Below, piece by piece: positions 50,448-58,838 of a stretch of 64,000 bases of DNA. The stretch spans positions 1 through 64,000 of the forward strand of contig CAZRJB010000002.1 in assembly GCA_964600435.1 (NCBI GenBank), written 5' to 3'. The notes under the pieces are model-generated. The model saw only the letters and a list, made by a program, of their open reading frames with translations. It had not been told where the DNA came from and searched no databases. Both the position numbers and the translations under genes were made by a program. The stretch comes from HGM11367 sp964600435. Lineage in GTDB: Bacteria; Bacillota; Clostridia; Christensenellales; UBA1242. Each line of letters opens with the position of its first letter. Positions within the stretch are counted from its first letter, which is position 1.

Positions 50448-51308
50448 TTAATTCTCCCAAACTTTTATTCCGCTTGCGCCACATGGCAAGACAATGTTTT
50501 TTTCTTGAGTTGCTATTCCAATTTCATATGCATCAGTTTTTCCACCATCAAAAACATCATTTAAAATGTTGGAAAGCACCATTGGCTGCAACCCTGTTGT
50601 GTATGAGTTTATTAAAACAAACAAAGGCTTGTTTGACAACACTTTTTTGCATAGAGAAACAAAATCATATAAATTGTTTTCAATTTTCCACATTTCTCCA
50701 CTTGGCCCTCTTCCGTAACTAGGTGGGTCCATTATTATTGCATCATAAACCTTGCCACGCCTATGTTCTCTTTCAACAAACTTTGCACAATCATCGACAA
50801 TGTACCTTATTGGCATGTGGTCTAAACCTGACAGTTTAATGTTTTGTTTGCAGCGATCAACCATACCCTTTGACGCATCCACATGTGTAACTTCTGCCCC
50901 TGCATAAGTGCATGCAACGGTTGCTCCGCCTGTGTAACCAAACAGGTTTAAAACCTTTATTGGTCGGTTTGCATTTTTGATTAATTCAATCATATGGTCC
51001 CAATTAACAGCCTGTTCTGGAAAAAGCCCTGTGTGTTTAAAGCCCATTGGTTTAATCAAAAACTTTAAATTTTTGTAATCAATAACCCATTCTTGTTGCA
51101 TTGGTTTTAAGTTGTTCCAATGCCCACCACCAGTGCTTTCTCTAATATAGTGTGCATTTAAGTTTTTCTCTTTTGTTAAATCTCTTTTTGCATGCCAAAT
51201 AACTTGCGGGTCTGGCCTTAAAAGTTTAACATTGCCCCAACTTTCAAGCTTTTCGCCGTCACCAGTTGCAATAACCGAATAATCTTTCCAATCTGTGCTA
51301 ATTTTCAT
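50448..51308 (-). CDS. Class I SAM-dependent rRNA methyltransferase, RlmI-like
   Basis: The 286-residue protein has a SAM-binding Rossmann fold. Motif I is VLNLFGYTGGATVACTYAGA (about residues 119-138) and motif II region HVDASKGMVD. The catalytic motif is IIMDPPSYGRGP (about 191-202). It resembles the RlmI/RlmL COG1092 group that methylates 23S rRNA, but lacks the N-terminal PUA domain, so the site is not certain. Its start overlaps the GNAT-like gene by 11 bases. It is followed by the pseudouridine synthase, giving a small RNA-modification unit. Confidence 0.9.
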   Translation of the reverse strand: MKISTDWKDYSVIATGDGEKLESWGNVKLLRPDPQVIWHAKRDLTKEKNLNAHYIRESTGGGHWNNLKPMQQEWVIDYKNLKFLIKPMGFKHTGLFPEQAVNWDHMIELIKNANRPIKVLNLFGYTGGATVACTYAGAEVTHVDASKGMVDRCKQNIKLSGLDHMPIRYIVDDCAKFVEREHRRGKVYDAIIMDPPSYGRGPSGEMWKIENNLYDFVSLCKKVLSNKPLFVLINSYTTGLQPMVLSNILNDVFDGGKTDAYEIGIATQEKNIVLPCGASGIKVWEN

Positions 51309-51735
51309 TTGCCACCACCTTTTTGTCTAAATCTTCAACAATAATATTGCAAAAATTGTTTACGCTCAAAAACTTATAAAACAATTGCAAAACATCATTT
51401 TTTGTTATTCCAACGCATTTTTCTTCGTTTACATGCAAAACAATTTTGTTAAACTGGTCTACCTTTTCAAGTTTTATTAAACCAACAATTGCTCGTGCTT
51501 TAACATCCACACAAACCCATTGAGTGTTTAAAAACCAGTAGTTGTCTTCCATATCTAGAGCAGACACAACTTTTTGCAAACTTTTTTTGTTTTGCAACTT
51601 TGCATAAAAAGGAAGCCTTATATATGCAGAAAAATCTTCCACACTTAAAACAAGTTGTGAAACCTCTTCTTTTGTTAAGGGAAAAAGTAATGTGTTGCCA
51701 TCTTGAAGCAAATACTGGCTTAAATCATAGTTCAT
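51298..51735 (-). CDS. GNAT-like protein
   Basis: The 145-residue protein has a C-terminal pattern suggestive of a GNAT acetyltransferase fold (WVCVDVKARAIVGLIKLEKV, then VLHVNEEKCVGITKNDVLQL). The acetyl-CoA loop is not obvious, so the call is tentative. Start 51735 (MNYDLSQ) is used because a promoter sits 7 bases upstream; the longer frame to 51771 overlaps the -35. There is no ribosome site. It overlaps the methyltransferase gene. Confidence 0.6.
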   Translation of the reverse strand: MNYDLSQYLLQDGNTLLFPLTKEEVSQLVLSVEDFSAYIRLPFYAKLQNKKSLQKVVSALDMEDNYWFLNTQWVCVDVKARAIVGLIKLEKVDQFNKIVLHVNEEKCVGITKNDVLQLFYKFLSVNNFCNIIVEDLDKKVVANEN

Positions 51736-51742
51736 AGTTTTT

Positions 51743-51771
51743 AGTTTAGTTATATATTTTGTTTTTGTCAA
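51743..51771 (-). promoter_or_regulatory. Promoter of GNAT-like gene, leaderless geometry
   Basis: TTGACA (51766-51771), 17-base spacer, weak TAAACT (51743-51748), then 7 bases to the ATG. The TGA stop of the upstream 73-residue gene lies inside TTGACA. Confidence 0.5.
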
Positions 51772-51989
51772 TTTTTTGGCATTGTAAGTTCCAAATAAAT
51801 TTTTTCAAAATCTTGTTTTGGAATTTTTAACTCTCTTAAAATTGAAAATGCTTGTTCTATTGGCATTTTCAAAAAGCAATCTTCTGTTTTTAAAATTTTG
51901 CTAATGGTTTTTTGAATTTTTAAATTTTTTTCATCATTTTTATAATATTCTATTAAAGAAATGTTGATTTTTTTTAACTTTTCTAACAT
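51768..51989 (-). CDS. Small hypothetical protein, 73 residues
   Basis: A charged, helical 73-residue product (MLEKLKKINISLIEYYKNDE, and later IPKQDFEKIYLEL). No family recognised. It overlaps the end of the transglutaminase-fold gene by 7 bases, with a ribosome site (CGGAGGTAACG) inside that gene, so it is translationally coupled to it. Confidence 0.65.
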   Translation of the reverse strand: MLEKLKKINISLIEYYKNDEKNLKIQKTISKILKTEDCFLKMPIEQAFSILRELKIPKQDFEKIYLELTMPKN

Positions 51990-53023
51990 TTTTCGTTACC
52001 TCCGTTATCTATTCCCGGAATAATGTGTTTTTCTTTAACACCTGCAGTGATATGTTTAAAAATTCCATTTTTAAAATTGTTTTTGATTGTTTCTTTATCT
52101 AAATTTTCTAAATTTGAGCCATGCAAAATTTTGTATGTGCTTTTTTCTGGAAACTCTTCAAAAGATTTGTCATTAAAAGAATACAGCAAAACTGGAGCAC
52201 TTTTAAGGCGAAAGCCATCAATTGTTTTTCCACTTAAAATTGTAACGTTAAATTGTTTGTTTTCAATTTCTTTAGCAAAAATGGCTTTTGACAAAAGCAA
52301 AACATAACTAACTTTTTCCATTTCTGGAAGTTGTTGTGCAAGTTTACATTGTTTCTCTAAAATTTTTAGTTTTTGTTCTTTTGAAACGGCTTCCGTTTCA
52401 CACATTTCTGAAAACTCTTCCAAAAACATTTCAATGTTGTCTTGGTCGGTTTCTTTTTCTTCTTCTTTTAAAATTATATCTTGATACACTTTTCTATATA
52501 TTTCACTAAATGATTCAAGTTTATTTTCGTCACCTGTGCAATTTAAACCAATTAGATTATTATTTATTTTTGCATTATACAAATCGCCATAAATGATTGT
52601 TGAAACAGAATCTGCATCAACAAGATATCCTTCTTCGCTAAAAGTTACATTGCAGTGACTATTGCCATAACCATGTTTGTCATTAATTAAAAAGTCTACA
52701 TCCAAATCTTCTAAAAATTTTCCAAAAATATATGCAAATTCATAGCAAACAATTTTGTTGTTTTCTGGAGTTACTGTGTTTATTCTTTTAACATCTTGAT
52801 GAATTTCTGCAATCATTCCACGTTGATTATTTGAATAAAATTCTTCATCATAGGTTAAAGTTTTACACAATTTAATGTATACATATATTGCCTTTTCTAA
52901 ATCTGTGTATGTGGTTGGCATGTCTGAAAGAATATTGCTTTTTAACTTTTCATTTATAACAATTTTATCTAAATATGCATTATCCATTGACTTATATAAG
53001 CCCAAACTTTTTTCTTTTTCCAT
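51983..53023 (-). CDS. Transglutaminase-fold (cysteine hydrolase) protein
   Basis: The 346-residue cytoplasmic protein has the three blocks of the transglutaminase/protease superfamily: catalytic Cys in NKIVCYEFAYIFG (about residue 93), His in GYGNSHCNVTFSE (about 122), Asp in GYLVDADSV (about 133). The C-terminal 180 residues are helical and unrecognised. There is no signal peptide. The ATG at 53023 follows AAAGGGTTAAAT. A 73-residue protein is coupled downstream. Substrate unknown; the fold also occurs in peptidases and inactive scaffolds. Confidence 0.7.
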   Translation of the reverse strand: MEKEKSLGLYKSMDNAYLDKIVINEKLKSNILSDMPTTYTDLEKAIYVYIKLCKTLTYDEEFYSNNQRGMIAEIHQDVKRINTVTPENNKIVCYEFAYIFGKFLEDLDVDFLINDKHGYGNSHCNVTFSEEGYLVDADSVSTIIYGDLYNAKINNNLIGLNCTGDENKLESFSEIYRKVYQDIILKEEEKETDQDNIEMFLEEFSEMCETEAVSKEQKLKILEKQCKLAQQLPEMEKVSYVLLLSKAIFAKEIENKQFNVTILSGKTIDGFRLKSAPVLLYSFNDKSFEEFPEKSTYKILHGSNLENLDKETIKNNFKNGIFKHITAGVKEKHIIPGIDNGGNEKC

Positions 53024-53190
53024 ATTTAACCCTTTGTTTATTATTTGTTTTTGATAGAATAACATACTTTTTATTTTTTTTCAATAGCATTTAAAAATAT
53101 GTTGCAGAAAAAAATCAATATTCAAAAAATATGGTTTTGCATGAATAAAAACTTTTTTGTTGTTAATCATAAACGAAAAAGGGGAATGTT

Positions 53191-53961
53191 ATGGCTACAA
53201 AAGTTGTTGTTTGTGGAGTTGACACTAGCAAACTACCAAAATTAAAATCTGAAGAAATGGAAGCACTTATGAAAAAAGTTAAAAGCGGAGATAGTCTTGC
53301 TAGAGATGAATTTGTTATTGCAAATCTCAGGTTGGTTTTAAGTGTTGTCCAACGTTTTTATGGTAGAAGAGATAAATCAGATGATATGTTTCAAGTTGGT
53401 TGTGTTGGATTGATGAAAGCAATAGACAATTTTGATTGCAACTTAAATGTAAAGTTTTCCACATATGCTGTTCCAATGATTATTGGAGAAATAAAAAGAT
53501 ATTTACGTGACAACAATGCCATTAGGGTTTCTAGAAGTTTAAGAGATATTGCATATAAAGCACTTCAGGCAAGAGATAAACATTCAAAACAATTTGGCAA
53601 AGAACCAACCATTGATGAAATCTCTTCGCTTATTGACGTGCCAGCAAAAGACGTTGCTTTTGCTCTTGATGCAATTAGTGACACGGTTAGTTTGAACGAA
53701 CCTGTTTATGAAGATGGCGATTCTGTTAGAATTATGGACCAAATTGCCGACACAAAACATGATGATGACAGTTTGAATGAAATTTTATCATTAAAAAATG
53801 CTTTAAACAAGTTGGACAAGCGAGAAAGGGAAATTTTGCTATTAAGATATTTTATTGGCAAAACCCAAATTGAAGTTTCGGATGCAATTGGAATTTCTCA
53901 AGCACAGGTTTCTAGGCTAGAAAAAAATGCCATTGAAGAAATTAAAGAACAAATTAGATAA
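53191..53961 (+). CDS. sigG: Sporulation sigma factor G
   Basis: The late forespore sigma factor. The 256 residues match SigG. The N-terminal hallmark is VVVCGVDTSKLPKLK (about residues 5-19). Regions 2 (NLRLVLSVVQRFYGRRDKSD), 3 and 4 (KTQIEVSDAIGISQAQVSRL, the HTH at about 226-245) follow. AAAGGGGAATGTT precedes the ATG. It is convergent with sigE, not in the tandem spoIIGA-sigE-sigG order of Bacillus and many clostridia. I could not place a convincing forespore promoter. Confidence 0.94.
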   Translation: MATKVVVCGVDTSKLPKLKSEEMEALMKKVKSGDSLARDEFVIANLRLVLSVVQRFYGRRDKSDDMFQVGCVGLMKAIDNFDCNLNVKFSTYAVPMIIGEIKRYLRDNNAIRVSRSLRDIAYKALQARDKHSKQFGKEPTIDEISSLIDVPAKDVAFALDAISDTVSLNEPVYEDGDSVRIMDQIADTKHDDDSLNEILSLKNALNKLDKREREILLLRYFIGKTQIEVSDAIGISQAQVSRLEKNAIEEIKEQIR

Positions 53962-53991
53962 TGCTGCAAAAAAAGATATTGATTATATGTT

Positions 53992-54717
53992 TTAAATAAC
54001 TTTTCTAATATCTTTTTTCATTTTTCCTAATATTTTTTTCTCGAGTCTGGAAATATAACTTTGAGAAATGCCTAGTTCGTCAGCAACTTCCTTTTGAGTT
54101 TTTTCTTCTCCGCCCAAAAGTCCAAAACGCATTATCATTATCTCTTTTTCACGAGAGCCTAATTTGTTGATTATTTCCCAAAGAATTTGTTGTTCAGACG
54201 AGCGTTCCATGTCTTTGCCCAGAGTTTGTTTTTCGTCATATAGAATATCTTCAAGCAAAAGTTCGTTTCCGTCACCATCGCTTTTTAGCGGTTCATCCAA
54301 ACTGACTTCGGCTTTTATTTTATTCATTTTTCTTAGTTGCATTAAAATTTCGTTTTCTATGCACCTAGATGCATATGTTGCAAGTTTAATTTTTTTATCA
54401 TATTTATACGTTTGCACTGCCTTGATTAAACCAATTGCACCAATAGATATTAAATCTTCTAGTTCAATTCCTGTGTTGTCAAATTTTTTAGCAATGTAAA
54501 CAACAAGTCTTAAGTTGTGTTCTATCAACTTTTGTTTTGCGGTTTGATTGTTATTTGCAACTTCGTCTAAAAGTGCCAATTCTTCTTCTGGTTCTAAAGG
54601 CATTGGAAGCGCTTCGTTTCCACAAATGTAAAGCAATATGTTTTCGGCATTATCTAAGTGGTTTTTTGAGAAAAAATTTTTTAGTAATTGTTTAACTTTT
54701 AAAACTATATTTTTCAT
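53992..54717 (-). CDS. sigE: Sporulation sigma factor E precursor
   Basis: The early mother-cell sigma factor, made as an inactive precursor. The 241 residues start MKNIVLKVKQLLKNFF, a basic amphipathic pro-sequence. It is cut by SpoIIGA probably near LLYICGNEALP (about residues 31-41). Regions 2 and 4 follow, with HTH KTQKEVADELGISQSYISRL near 210-229. The ATG at 54717 follows GGGGGATGT. The stop of spoIIGA overlaps the start region, so the two are coupled. Confidence 0.94.
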   Translation of the reverse strand: MKNIVLKVKQLLKNFFSKNHLDNAENILLYICGNEALPMPLEPEEELALLDEVANNNQTAKQKLIEHNLRLVVYIAKKFDNTGIELEDLISIGAIGLIKAVQTYKYDKKIKLATYASRCIENEILMQLRKMNKIKAEVSLDEPLKSDGDGNELLLEDILYDEKQTLGKDMERSSEQQILWEIINKLGSREKEIMIMRFGLLGGEEKTQKEVADELGISQSYISRLEKKILGKMKKDIRKVI

Positions 54718-54727
54718 ACATCCCCCA

Positions 54728-55558
54728 TTAAACAAACATGTTTATGTTTAACAACATGTCGCAATTAAAATTTTTATTAAAATTTGAATATGAAATTCCT
54801 AACTTTGCATTTGTTATTTCAATTTTTTTTATGTTGTTTGTTTCCACCACAACATGATCCACACTAAACACCAAAATTTTTCCACTTCCATTTGCAAACC
54901 CAGATTTAATATAATGTGGGTTATTTAAGTTTTTAAAGTTTTTGGTTAGCAAATCGCTTAAAGAAATGTTTTTATAGAGTTTGTTAAAAAGGTTCGAATT
55001 AATAACAAACACTGGTGTTGAATCGGTGTCGGTTAAAGTGTTGCCGCTGTCTAAAAACGCGTTGGTTTCAATTGTTTTGCCTTGATGAGTTATTTTGACC
55101 TTATAAACAAAATTTGCAATGGTTAATTTTTTGCGTGCGAGGTTTATGCATTGTTTTGTTAAAAAGTATATTAAAAGCAACAATCCCAAAAGAATGTAAG
55201 TTGGAAAATTGTCATACACATCTAGATGTCCATATGTAAAATAGTAAATCAAAATGTTTAGTCCTGCATATAATGCAGTAAAAAACACAAAAGATATGTA
55301 TTTTGCTAAAAAATATTCTCGGCTTAATGCAATGGCGACAATAATAAAACCAACACTAAGTTTTAAAACAACAAGCAATATATTGTTTAACTGAACAAGC
55401 GGATATAAAACAGAGATTATTGAAGCAAAAATACAAGCACCAAAAATTCTGATTTTGTTTTCTTTTAACTTAAAGCATAAACAAACACACTTTAAAACAA
55501 GAAAAGTAACCACAAAATTTTCAATTAAACAATCTTCTACATAAACTACCACACACAT
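54728..55558 (-). CDS. spoIIGA: Pro-sigma-E processing protease SpoIIGA
   Basis: A membrane aspartyl protease that activates sigma E after septation. The 276 residues show five N-terminal membrane helices (about 1-140) and a cytoplasmic protease domain with the active-site motif AFLDSGNTLTD (about 168-178). The annotated ATG is close to AAAGGA. A GTG two codons on fits the ribosome site better and agrees with homologues that begin VYVE-like. It is followed by sigE. Confidence 0.92.
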   Translation of the reverse strand: MCVVVYVEDCLIENFVVTFLVLKCVCLCFKLKENKIRIFGACIFASIISVLYPLVQLNNILLVVLKLSVGFIIVAIALSREYFLAKYISFVFFTALYAGLNILIYYFTYGHLDVYDNFPTYILLGLLLLIYFLTKQCINLARKKLTIANFVYKVKITHQGKTIETNAFLDSGNTLTDTDSTPVFVINSNLFNKLYKNISLSDLLTKNFKNLNNPHYIKSGFANGSGKILVFSVDHVVVETNNIKKIEITNAKLGISYSNFNKNFNCDMLLNINMFV

Positions 55559-55610
55559 TTCCTTTTTTTATTTATAAAAGTTTTTTCTTTATATGTGCTT
55601 GATTTATTAT

Positions 55611-55638
55611 AAAAAAGCACTGCCAAAATGAGCAATGC
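55611..55638 (-). terminator. Terminator between htrA and spoIIGA
   Basis: Arms GCATTGC / GCAGTGC (one G-U pair) with an 8-base loop are followed by six U on the minus strand, so htrA and spoIIGA are separate units. Confidence 0.7.
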
Positions 55639-55683
55639 TAATTATTATGTTTTTTTTCTAATTATGCCGAAAAACATATTTTT

Positions 55684-56730
55684 TTATTGTCTGTCACCTA
55701 AAGTTAAACTGTATTCTAATTGAGTGTTATCTCTGTATAGATATATGTTTATTTTATCTCCAATTGAGTGAGAATATAAAACATTTCTTAAATCTAGAAA
55801 ACTATAAATCAGTTGGTTGTCAATTTTGTAGATTATGTCACCTTTTTGTAAACCCAAAATTCCCGCAACGCTATTTCTATCAACATCTAAAACATATAGC
55901 CCCTCTTTTGATGTTGAAATGTTTTTTGACCTTGCATAGTCTGTTGAAACACCAATTATTCCCATATATGGGGCAGAATATCCCGCATCGGCGCTTAGCC
56001 TTGAAACAATTTTTTGCCCCGCAACAATTGGTATTGCAAAACCAATGCCTTCAGCATTTGTTGCTTTTAAGGTGTTTATTCCCACCACTTTGCCATTTAG
56101 GTTAATTAGGGGTCCACCACTGTTTCCGGGGTTGATGCTTGCATCGTGCTGAATTAGGTTTTGCATGTATGTTATTGACCCATCTGAATTTTGAATTTCT
56201 AGAGTTCTGTCTAGGGCAGAAACAATGCCTTTGGTTACAGTGTGGCCAAATGCCAAAGATAGTGGAGTTCCAATTGCAATAACATCTTGTCCAACTGCAA
56301 CATCAAGTGTTTCACACTCCAAATATGGCATATCTTTGCTAGACTTTATAACAGCCATATCAATTGAACCATCTTGCCAAATTAATGATGCCGGAGCAGA
56401 TGTTTTATCTGCAAAATAAATTTCAATTGATTTTGCGTTGGATATAACATGTTGATTTGTTAAAATATATCCACCGCTTTTTATTGCAACACCGCTTCCA
56501 ACAGAATAGCCTGCCCCAGTTGTGCTTTTTATTCCAACAATTGCAGTTTTTACATTTTCAACAACTTGGCTTGTTTTTTGCTCGCCAGCAAGGGTGATTA
56601 ATCTTGGGGTCATGTTTGTGTTGCCATAGCCACCAACGCCCGGCATTATGTTCATGCTGCAACCACCAAAAGCAAAAATTGAAAAAAGAATAAAAACAAA
56701 GAAAAAATTATTAAAAACTCTTTTAAACAT
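55684..56730 (-). CDS. htrA: HtrA-type serine protease with PDZ domain
   Basis: An envelope quality-control protease. The 348 residues have a lipoprotein signal (core FFFVFILFSIFAF, lipobox FGGC with Cys at about residue 24). The trypsin-like domain has His in TNQHVIS (about 97), Asp in IDMAVIKSS (about 127) and Ser in NPGNSGGPL (about 201). One PDZ domain lies at about 255-345. The Shine-Dalgarno site GAGG lies in the 3' arm of a hairpin just upstream. It follows walJ (the yycJ-htr order of Bacillus). Confidence 0.93.
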   Translation of the reverse strand: MFKRVFNNFFFVFILFSIFAFGGCSMNIMPGVGGYGNTNMTPRLITLAGEQKTSQVVENVKTAIVGIKSTTGAGYSVGSGVAIKSGGYILTNQHVISNAKSIEIYFADKTSAPASLIWQDGSIDMAVIKSSKDMPYLECETLDVAVGQDVIAIGTPLSLAFGHTVTKGIVSALDRTLEIQNSDGSITYMQNLIQHDASINPGNSGGPLINLNGKVVGINTLKATNAEGIGFAIPIVAGQKIVSRLSADAGYSAPYMGIIGVSTDYARSKNISTSKEGLYVLDVDRNSVAGILGLQKGDIIYKIDNQLIYSFLDLRNVLYSHSIGDKINIYLYRDNTQLEYSLTLGDRQ

Positions 56731-56734
56731 ATAA

Positions 56735-56762
56735 AAAACCTCAAATCAATTCTGAGGTTTTA
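56735..56762 (-). promoter_or_regulatory. Hairpin enclosing the htrA ribosome-binding site
   Basis: AAAACCTCA / TGAGGTTTT pair across an 8-base loop between walJ and htrA. The 3' arm holds GAGG, about 8 bases before the htrA ATG, followed by six U. It could be a partial terminator, or a fold that hides the ribosome site until melted. Confidence 0.55.
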
Positions 56763-56765
56763 TTA

Positions 56766-57563
56766 TTAATTATGCTCGTCAATATTAAAAACATAACTTG
56801 GATAAATGCTTGTTAGGGAAATTTTTATGTTTTTTCCTTCTTCAATTCCATGCTGTTTTAAATAATTGCAAACAGTTGCATATGCCAATTCTGGAGTGTT
56901 GTTTTCTCTTGACAAATGAGCAAGCATTATTTGTTTTGTTCCCGTATGTGCCAAAAACTCAATTGCCTCTGCACAAGCCATGTTTGACAAATGCCCACGC
57001 CTGCCTAAAATTCTTTGTTTTAAGGCAAGCGGATAAGAAGGGTTGTTTTTTAACATTTCTACATCATGATTTGCTTCTATGTATACCAAAACACTTCCTT
57101 CTATTTTTGATAAAACCTCAGTGTTAGTATATCCGAGATCGGTTAAAATACTCACCTTTTTTGTTTTTTCTTTAAAACTGAATCCGGAGCAATATTGTGA
57201 GTCGTGCGACAAGGGAAAATTTGTTATTGTTATATCTTTAATAATAAAATCTAAATCGTCAAAGGCAACAAAGTTGATTTTATCAACTTTTTTTAATTTA
57301 GATTTTAAAGCCCACAAGCCCTTGCTATGAACATAAACATTTGTATGATATTTGCTTGCAAAAACATCTAAACCTTTAATATGGTCTGAATGTTCGTGAC
57401 TAATTAAAATGGCATCTATTTCTTCTGGTGCAACTCTTAAAAGTGCTAATCTTTTTGTTATTTCACTTGCCGACAGCCCTGCATCTAATAAAATTTTAGC
57501 ATTTAAGGTTTCTATGTAAGTTAAGTTTCCGTCACTGCCAGAACTTAAATTGCAAACACGCAT
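56766..57563 (-). CDS. walJ: Metallo-beta-lactamase-fold exonuclease-like protein WalJ/YycJ
   Basis: The 265-residue protein has the MBL metal motif ISHEHSDHIKGL (HxHxDH, about residues 53-64), with later His in FPLSHDSQ and the C-terminal GRRGHLSN and MLAHLSREN. In Bacillus the orthologue is in the walRK operon next to an HtrA protease. Here the kinase and regulator are absent, but the HtrA neighbour is kept. Its ATG overlaps the rplI stop by one base, so it is coupled to rplI. Confidence 0.9.
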   Translation of the reverse strand: MRVCNLSSGSDGNLTYIETLNAKILLDAGLSASEITKRLALLRVAPEEIDAILISHEHSDHIKGLDVFASKYHTNVYVHSKGLWALKSKLKKVDKINFVAFDDLDFIIKDITITNFPLSHDSQYCSGFSFKEKTKKVSILTDLGYTNTEVLSKIEGSVLVYIEANHDVEMLKNNPSYPLALKQRILGRRGHLSNMACAEAIEFLAHTGTKQIMLAHLSRENNTPELAYATVCNYLKQHGIEEGKNIKISLTSIYPSYVFNIDEHN

Positions 57564-58006
57564 TATTCCACTTCAACAATTACTTTAAACTTTGCACTAA
57601 CTGTTGGATGAAGTTTTACTGCAACAACCTGTTCTCCAACCGATTTTATTGTTCCGTTTAAAACAATTTTTCTTTTGTCTATGTCTAAATTCATTTGTGA
57701 CTTAAAAGCATCTGCAATTTCTTTTGATGTTATTGCCCCAAAAAGTTTGCCATTGTTGCCACACTTAACTTTTACAACAATTGTTTTGTTTTCGATTTGT
57801 TTTGCAACTTCAACCGCTTTTAAACGTTCTTGCTCTTTATGATATGCATCTGCTTGTTTTTGGCTTGCATTGATTTGACAACCAACAAGGTCCGCCTTTT
57901 TTGCCAAATTGTTTTTAAGCAAATATGTTGCATAGCCATCTGCAACATTAACAATGTCACCTTTTTTGCCTGAGCCTTTGACATCTTTTTGTAAAATAAC
58001 TTTCAT
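57563..58006 (-). CDS. rplI: 50S ribosomal protein L9
   Basis: Binds 23S rRNA at the L1 stalk. The 147 residues match L9: N-terminal MKVILQKDVKGSGKKGDIVN, a long central helix, and a C-terminal domain with GKLFGAITSKEIADAF (about 86-101). The ATG at 58006 follows GGAGGTGTAAA; a longer upstream frame is rejected on that ground. It is the first gene of rplI-walJ-htrA. Confidence 0.96.
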   Translation of the reverse strand: MKVILQKDVKGSGKKGDIVNVADGYATYLLKNNLAKKADLVGCQINASQKQADAYHKEQERLKAVEVAKQIENKTIVVKVKCGNNGKLFGAITSKEIADAFKSQMNLDIDKRKIVLNGTIKSVGEQVVAVKLHPTVSAKFKVIVEVE

Positions 58007-58027
58007 TTTACACCTCCAAACAATAAT

Positions 58028-58057
58028 ATTGTAGTTTAAAATGTGTTTTTTTGTCAA
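58028..58057 (-). promoter_or_regulatory. Promoter of rplI-walJ-htrA
   Basis: TTGACA (58052-58057), 18-base spacer and TACAAT (58028-58033) on the minus strand, about 20 bases upstream of the rplI start. Confidence 0.65.
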
Positions 58058-58140
58058 GAATATAAACACAAGCAAAATTTTTACTAAAAAACATTTTTGC
58101 CAACAACCACACTGCCTGGCAAAAAAATAAGGAGATTTTT

Positions 58141-58452
58141 ATGGACTTAAAATGCCGAAAAACAAATTGTGTTTACAATAACTACTACACTTGCATGGCA
58201 AAAAACATTGAAATTGGGTGCAGTCTTGCATGTGAGTCATATGAAAAAAATGTTAAAAAAAGTGTTAGAGATAATTCTAGATGCATGTTTGACGAAGCAC
58301 CAAAATATGCACCACACAGAGCCAAAAAACATATGAGAATTGCATGTTGTGCCAAATGCATTTTTAATGTTCAAGGAACATGCACAGCAAACGGCTTAAC
58401 TGTTAATGCAATTGATGAAAAACCTTTGTGCATGACATTTTTAAAACCATAA
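58141..58452 (+). CDS. DUF1540 cysteine-rich protein
   Basis: The 103-residue, 13-cysteine protein has two DUF1540 segments. The first is CRKTNC..YNNYYTCMAK (residues 5-20) with CSLACESY. The second is CCAKCIFNVQGTCTAN (about 71-86) with the closing CMTF. The domain probably binds metal and is common in spore-forming clostridia. Function unknown. AAGGAGATTTTT precedes the ATG. It is divergent from rplI. Confidence 0.85.
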   Translation: MDLKCRKTNCVYNNYYTCMAKNIEIGCSLACESYEKNVKKSVRDNSRCMFDEAPKYAPHRAKKHMRIACCAKCIFNVQGTCTANGLTVNAIDEKPLCMTFLKP

Positions 58453-58570
58453 CAAAGAACTTTTTTTTAATAGCACATTATAGCAAAAAAAACAAGCAAC
58501 ACTTTAAACAATGTTGCTTGATTTTTTTTGTAACCATAATTTTTTGTGTTGTTTAAAACAAAACAAATTT

Positions 58571-58777
58571 TTATTGCATGTTGTGTTTTGCTTTGAATTT
58601 TTCCAATCTTCCGCTTGCGTCTACAACTTTTTGTTTTCCTGTAAAAAATGGATGGCATTTGTTGCAAATGTCAACTTTGATTGTGTCGCCTTCTGCACAA
58701 GAGCCAGTTTTGAATGTATTTCCACAAGCGCAAACAACTGTTACTTCGTGATAATTTGGTTGTATTTCTGTTTTCAT
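58571..58777 (-). CDS. rpmE: 50S ribosomal protein L31, zinc form
   Basis: The 68-residue protein starts MKTEIQPNYHEVTVVC and has four Cys (CAC..CNKC pattern, residues about 16, 18, 37 and 40), the zinc-binding C+ form. AAAGGGTGAACGAAA precedes the ATG. The C-terminal KFKAKHNMQ is typical in length. Confidence 0.94.
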   Translation of the reverse strand: MKTEIQPNYHEVTVVCACGNTFKTGSCAEGDTIKVDICNKCHPFFTGKQKVVDASGRLEKFKAKHNMQ

Positions 58778-58838
58778 TTTCGTTCACCCTTTTTATTTTT
58801 ATTTAACGAATAGAGTTTAACACATACAATTTAGGTTG

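Noticed and set aside
53100..53190. Forespore-type promoter for sigG
   Set aside because: GCATG and CATAAAC-like pieces exist but their spacing is far from the sigma F/G consensus.
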